Below are positions 5,832-8,142 of a stretch of DNA of 8,142 nt, in pieces (positions within the stretch are counted from its first letter, which is position 1; every line of letters starts with the position of its first letter). The translations under genes and the position numbers were made by a program. Under the pieces are notes generated by a model, which ran no database searches, was not told the origin of the DNA, and saw only the letters and a program-made list of their open reading frames with translations. Source of the DNA: Chloroflexota bacterium (GTDB lineage: Bacteria > Chloroflexota > Dehalococcoidia > Tepidiformales > Tepidiformaceae); assembly GCA_963169135.1 (NCBI GenBank), contig CAUJEQ010000169.1:1-8142 (forward strand). Direction: 5' to 3'.

Positions 5832-6827
5832 ATGAAGAGACTCAGTCTGCTCGCACTGCTCGTAGTTGCGGCCTTCGCCACCATCCTGGTGGCGTGCGGC
5901 GGCGATGACGATGACGACGTCGACGCCCCGGCAGCCACGGCGACGACGGCGACCACAGCACCCGCCGGGGACAGCACGCCTCAGGTCGAGGCATCGCCCG
6001 TCACTGACCCGAACGCCTACACGCGTCCGCAACTCCTGGTCGAGTCCGCTCAACTCGAAAAAGCCCTGGGTGACCCCAACCTGGTCATCGTCGACCTCCG
6101 GAAGAAGGAATCCTACGACGCCGGCCACATCCCCGGCGCCGTCTGGTACGACTCCGCCTTCCTCAAAGATCCAGACGAGAAGGTCTATGTCATCCGCGAG
6201 GAACTCTTCGCCGAAAAGGTCGGTGCCATCGGCATCGACAACACCAAAACCGTCGTCGCTTACGACGACGCCAACGGCCTGCTCGCTACCCGGTTCTGGT
6301 GGGTCCTCTGGTACTACGGCCAGGAGGGGTCCGTGCTCAATGGCGGTTTCGCAAAGTGGCAGAAGGATGGTCTGGCCGTCTCCAATGAGGCGCCGGCGGT
6401 CACCGTGGCATCGTTCAAGCCAGCCGTGAACGACGAAGTCATCTGCGCCCTCGACTATGTCGCCGAGAAGTCCGACAACCCGGACCCGAACGTCGTCATC
6501 CTCGACGTGCGTTCGCCCGCCGAGTACACCGGTGCCGACGTCCGCGCGGCCAAGGGAGGTCACGTCCCGAACGCGGTGAACCTGGACTGGACGCGCTCGC
6601 TCACCGAGTCTCAGCCCCAGGTCTGGAAGCCAGCTGCCGAGCTGCGCAAACAGTTCGAAGCGGCAGGCATTAAGCCCGGTGCCCAGGTCATCACCTACTG
6701 CCAGACCGGCGTCCGCGCCGCCCACTCGCTCTTCACGCTCTACCTGCTCGGTTACGACGGCCTGAAGAACTTCGACGGTTCGTGGCAGGAGTGGGGCAAC
6801 AACAAGGACACCAGGATCGCCCGCTAG
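5832..6827 (+). CDS. Lipoprotein two-domain rhodanese (thiosulfate sulfurtransferase family)
   Basis: A 331-residue exported sulfurtransferase. A signal peptide (KR followed by a hydrophobic core) ends in the lipobox ILVAC with Cys22, so the protein should be lipid-anchored on the outer face of the cytoplasmic membrane. A low-complexity Asp/Ala/Thr/Pro linker runs from 23 to about 58. Two rhodanese domains follow. The first (about 62-185: VIVDLRKKESYDAGHIPGAV, 85-104) has Asp-Asp-Ala at the catalytic loop and no cysteine, as is normal for the structural N-terminal domain. The second (about 200-325: VVILDVRSPAEYTG, 221-234) has CQTGVRAAH with catalytic Cys290, and ends in FDGSWQEWGN. The family moves sulfane sulfur from thiosulfate or mercaptopyruvate to a thiophilic acceptor; CQTGVR does not decide between donors. 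It is third in the operon, 19 nt after the TusA-like gene, with AAGGAG before the ATG, and a hairpin terminator follows. Confidence 0.94.
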   Translation: MKRLSLLALLVVAAFATILVACGGDDDDDVDAPAATATTATTAPAGDSTPQVEASPVTDPNAYTRPQLLVESAQLEKALGDPNLVIVDLRKKESYDAGHIPGAVWYDSAFLKDPDEKVYVIREELFAEKVGAIGIDNTKTVVAYDDANGLLATRFWWVLWYYGQEGSVLNGGFAKWQKDGLAVSNEAPAVTVASFKPAVNDEVICALDYVAEKSDNPDPNVVILDVRSPAEYTGADVRAAKGGHVPNAVNLDWTRSLTESQPQVWKPAAELRKQFEAAGIKPGAQVITYCQTGVRAAHSLFTLYLLGYDGLKNFDGSWQEWGNNKDTRIAR

Positions 6828-6855
6828 GTCCGAACCCGGCGGCGACCACAATCAC

Positions 6856-6883
6856 CGAGGGGAGGGCATTCGCCCTCCCCTCG
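6856..6883. terminator. Bidirectional hairpin terminator between convergent genes
   Basis: A perfect 12-bp stem (6856-6867 with 6872-6883, arm CGAGGGGAGGGC) around the 4-nt loop ATTC. It sits 28 nt after the rhodanese stop and 7 nt past the stop of the converging enoyl-CoA hydratase gene. It is the most stable hairpin I found. Neither side has a real T run, so termination may depend on stem strength or another factor. Confidence 0.75.
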
Positions 6884-6890
6884 ACCGTGC

Positions 6891-7682
6891 TTAGCGGCCC
6901 TTCCACTCCGGTTGCCGGTGTTCGAGGAACGCCTTCACGCCTTCCTGGAAATCCTCGCTGGCGAACATCCGCGCGAGCGCTTCAGTGCTGTCCTTCACGT
7001 GGTCCAGCGCGTCCAGCGTCAATCCGCGGTACAGCAGCCGCTTCACCTCGCCCGTCGCCAGTGGCGAACCCCGCGAAACCGAGTGGGCGAACTGCATCGA
7101 ACGGTCCACCAGCTCCGCGTCCGGGACGATCTCGTGCACATAGCCGATCTCCAATGCCCGGGTAGCGCTGATGATTTCCCCCGAATACAGCAGGTAGGCC
7201 GCATTCTGCAGTCCAACGATCCGCGCAAGGAGCCACGTCCCCGCGGCGGTATCCGGTACCAAACCGCGGTGCACGAACACCCACCCGAACCGCGCCGACT
7301 CCGCCGCGATCCGAAAGTCGCACTGCAGCGTGAACTCCACGCCCAGCCCCACCGCCGCCCCGTTCACGGCCGCAATTGTTGGCTTGGCGATCGAGGCGAA
7401 CGTCCAGGGCGCGGGGCGCGCGGCCTCGTACGAGTTGGCATAGCTCTCTGCCCGCCCGGTCGAAGGCGGCTGACTCGAGAGTTGCTGCAGGTCGGTCCCG
7501 GCGCTGAACGCGCGTCCCACCCCCGTGAGCACGACTGCCCGCACCCGCTCGTCGGTCCCGGCCTTCCGGATGGCGTCCTCGATCTCCGCGAGCATCTCGT
7601 AGGTGATCGCATTCATCTTTTCGGGCCGGTTGAACCGCATCACCCCGATCTGCCCATCAACCGCGTACTCGAAATCCGCCAT
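6891..7682 (-). CDS. Enoyl-CoA hydratase/isomerase (crotonase) family protein
   Basis: A 263-residue crotonase-fold enzyme, full family length, acting on CoA thioesters in the cytoplasm. RFNRPEKMNAIT (16-27) begins the fold. GRAFSAGTDLQQL (56-68) and VNGAAVGLGVEFTLQCD (106-122) build the CoA site and oxyanion hole. Glu115 sits at the first catalytic glutamate of true hydratases. The second glutamate position (around 135 in RFGWVFVHRGLVPD) is hydrophobic instead, while Asp144 stands in the RGLVPD segment, as in PaaG-type isomerases. It may therefore isomerise or hydrate enoyl-CoA; the family is too broad to choose. The ATG at 7682 has GGGAGG 6 nt upstream. The frame stays open far upstream to the window edge, but that part is antisense to the next gene and unlike crotonases. 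The gene is monocistronic and convergent with the sulfur operon. Confidence 0.92.
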   Translation of the reverse strand: MADFEYAVDGQIGVMRFNRPEKMNAITYEMLAEIEDAIRKAGTDERVRAVVLTGVGRAFSAGTDLQQLSSQPPSTGRAESYANSYEAARPAPWTFASIAKPTIAAVNGAAVGLGVEFTLQCDFRIAAESARFGWVFVHRGLVPDTAAGTWLLARIVGLQNAAYLLYSGEIISATRALEIGYVHEIVPDAELVDRSMQFAHSVSRGSPLATGEVKRLLYRGLTLDALDHVKDSTEALARMFASEDFQEGVKAFLEHRQPEWKGR

Positions 7683-7701
7683 GCAAAGCCTCCCAATTTC
7701 C

Positions 7702-7711
7702 GTTGCGCAAC
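7702..7711. promoter_or_regulatory. Palindrome at the presumed start point of the crotonase gene (possible operator)
   Basis: GTTGCGCAAC is a perfect 10-bp palindrome 20-29 nt upstream of the ATG at 7682. It overlaps, on the minus strand, a TATTGT hexamer (7715-7710) that could be the -10. The overlap makes a repressor site plausible. No clear -35 was found. Confidence 0.3.
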
Positions 7712-7731
7712 AATACCTGCGGCTTCCACGC

Positions 7732-7753
7732 GATGCACCCGGCACGGTGCGTC
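7732..7753. promoter_or_regulatory. Inverted repeat in the divergent crotonase intergenic region
   Basis: GATGCACC (7732-7739) and GGTGCGTC (7746-7753) pair at seven of eight bases across a 6-nt spacer. They lie 30-51 nt upstream of the plus-strand ATG, where a -35 region would be if that gene is leaderless. It could be a regulator site shared by the two divergent crotonase genes. Confidence 0.3.
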
Positions 7754-7769
7754 CTGCCCTCCGCGGCGG

Positions 7770-7775
7770 TAGGCT
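7770..7775 (+). promoter_or_regulatory. Leaderless-type -10 element for the right-edge crotonase gene
   Basis: TAGGCT ends 7 nt before the ATG at 7783, and there is no ribosome site between them. The arrangement copies that in front of the aminotransferase gene, including a shared GCTACG stretch just before the start. No -35 match was seen. The call is by spacing and analogy. Confidence 0.4.
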
Positions 7776-7782
7776 ACGCTCC

Positions 7783-8142
7783 ATGCCCATCCGCACCGAA
7801 CGCCGCGACCGCACGTTGCTCATCACGCTCGACCGCCCCGCCGCTATGAACAGCATCGATCCGGAGATGTACCAGCAACTCGGCGAAACGTGGGACGAGT
7901 TCGAACGTGACGATTCCCTGCTCGTTGCCGTCGTCACCGGGGCGGGCGAGAAAGCCTTCTGTTCGGGTCGGGATCTCGTGAAAAGCGCCCAGGATGTCTC
8001 CAACGATTGGAGCCAGCAGCGCGGAGGCGGCCGCCTCACCCCGGAAGGAATCTGGAAGCCGATCATCGCCGCCATCAACGGCCACTGCCTGGCTGCCGGG
8101 TTGGCCCTCGCCCTCGGGTGCGACCTGCGCATCGCCAGCCCC
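7783..8142 (+). CDS. Enoyl-CoA hydratase/isomerase (crotonase) family protein (partial, C-terminus beyond the right edge)
   Basis: The first 120 residues of a second crotonase-fold protein; the frame is open to the last base. LLITLDRPAAMNSIDPEMYQ (12-31) is the usual N-terminal strand-turn. AVVTGAGEKAFCSGRDL (49-65) has the SGxDL oxyanion-hole motif. INGHCLAAGLALALGCDLRIAS (98-119) is the second CoA/oxyanion segment. The position of the first catalytic glutamate of true hydratases, five before the Cys of CD, is Ala108, so this protein may be an isomerase, a hydrolase or another crotonase-family activity; the second acidic position is outside the window. It diverges from the full-length crotonase gene across 100 nt and differs from it widely in sequence, so it is not a recent duplicate. 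The ATG at 7783 has no ribosome site and is probably the leaderless start. Confidence 0.9.
   Translation, partial: MPIRTERRDRTLLITLDRPAAMNSIDPEMYQQLGETWDEFERDDSLLVAVVTGAGEKAFCSGRDLVKSAQDVSNDWSQQRGGGRLTPEGIWKPIIAAINGHCLAAGLALALGCDLRIASP

Noticed and set aside
5718..6851. Open frame of 377 codons on the minus strand opposite the TusA-like and rhodanese genes
   Set aside because: The sense strand encodes two well-supported proteins with motifs and ribosome sites; the antisense product is low-complexity Val/Gly/Asp-rich sequence with no family signature.
7683..8132. N-terminal extension of the minus-strand crotonase by about 150 residues
   Set aside because: The extension is antisense to the right-edge crotonase gene and unlike the family, while the ATG at 7682 has a proper GGGAGG and matches the usual crotonase N-terminus.
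1..8142. CRISPR array, tRNA, rRNA, insertion sequence or phage-derived element
   Set aside because: No spaced repeats, no cloverleaf-like or rRNA sequence, no transposase or integrase motifs, and no terminal inverted repeats were seen; base composition looks even across the window.

Overview
The window is GC-rich, with codons ending strongly in G or C, and densely packed with bacterial genes. It has the mixed repertoire of an aerobic heterotroph: an acyl-CoA dehydrogenase, two crotonase-family enzymes, a flavin-binding PPOX protein, a GNAT acetyltransferase and a DinB-like protein. There is also a sulfur-uptake operon. The style (high GC, acyl-CoA genes scattered as single units, AGXT-like aminotransferase, lipoprotein with an Asp/Ala/Thr-rich linker) fits Chloroflexota of the Dehalococcoidia/Tepidiforma kind or a related free-living lineage. 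No rRNA or marker gene is present, so this placement is an inference.

Layout. 1-299 (-): 5' part of a ClbS/DfsB-type four-helix-bundle gene, running off the left edge. 353-380: hairpin terminator serving the next gene. 407-1588 (-): acyl-CoA dehydrogenase. 1589-1769: divergent promoter region. 1770-2249 (+): PPOX-fold protein, convergent with 2269-2904 (-): GNAT acetyltransferase. 2905-2994: second divergent promoter region. 2995-4173 (+): class V aminotransferase like alanine/serine-glyoxylate aminotransferase. 4190-4218: clear sigma-70-type promoter. 4246-5484, 5522-5812 and 5832-6827 (+): an operon of YeeE/YedE transporter, TusA-like sulfur carrier and lipoprotein rhodanese, closed by a 12-bp hairpin at 6856-6883. 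6891-7682 (-): enoyl-CoA hydratase/isomerase. 7683-7782: third divergent promoter region. 7783-8142 (+): a second crotonase-family gene, cut by the right edge.

The three-gene sulfur operon is the one clear functional system. Its reading is membrane import of thiosulfate (or a related sulfur species) by YeeE, reception of the sulfur by the cytoplasmic TusA-like protein through its CPxP cysteine, and an outward-facing lipid-anchored rhodanese that may process the sulfur compound before uptake. The YeeE plus TusA-like pair is known from the bacterial TsuA/TsuB thiosulfate uptake system. The lipoprotein rhodanese as third member is the less usual part. The other genes look like separate transcription units with no obvious shared pathway. 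The acyl-CoA dehydrogenase and the crotonases could all act in acyl-CoA breakdown.

Translation signals fall into two classes. Seven genes have good Shine-Dalgarno sequences. Two (the aminotransferase and the right-edge crotonase) have none, but carry a TAnnnT -10-like hexamer 6-7 nt before the ATG, as expected of leaderless transcripts. No mobile element, tRNA, rRNA or CRISPR array was seen, and no gene-free stretch exceeds about 181 bases.
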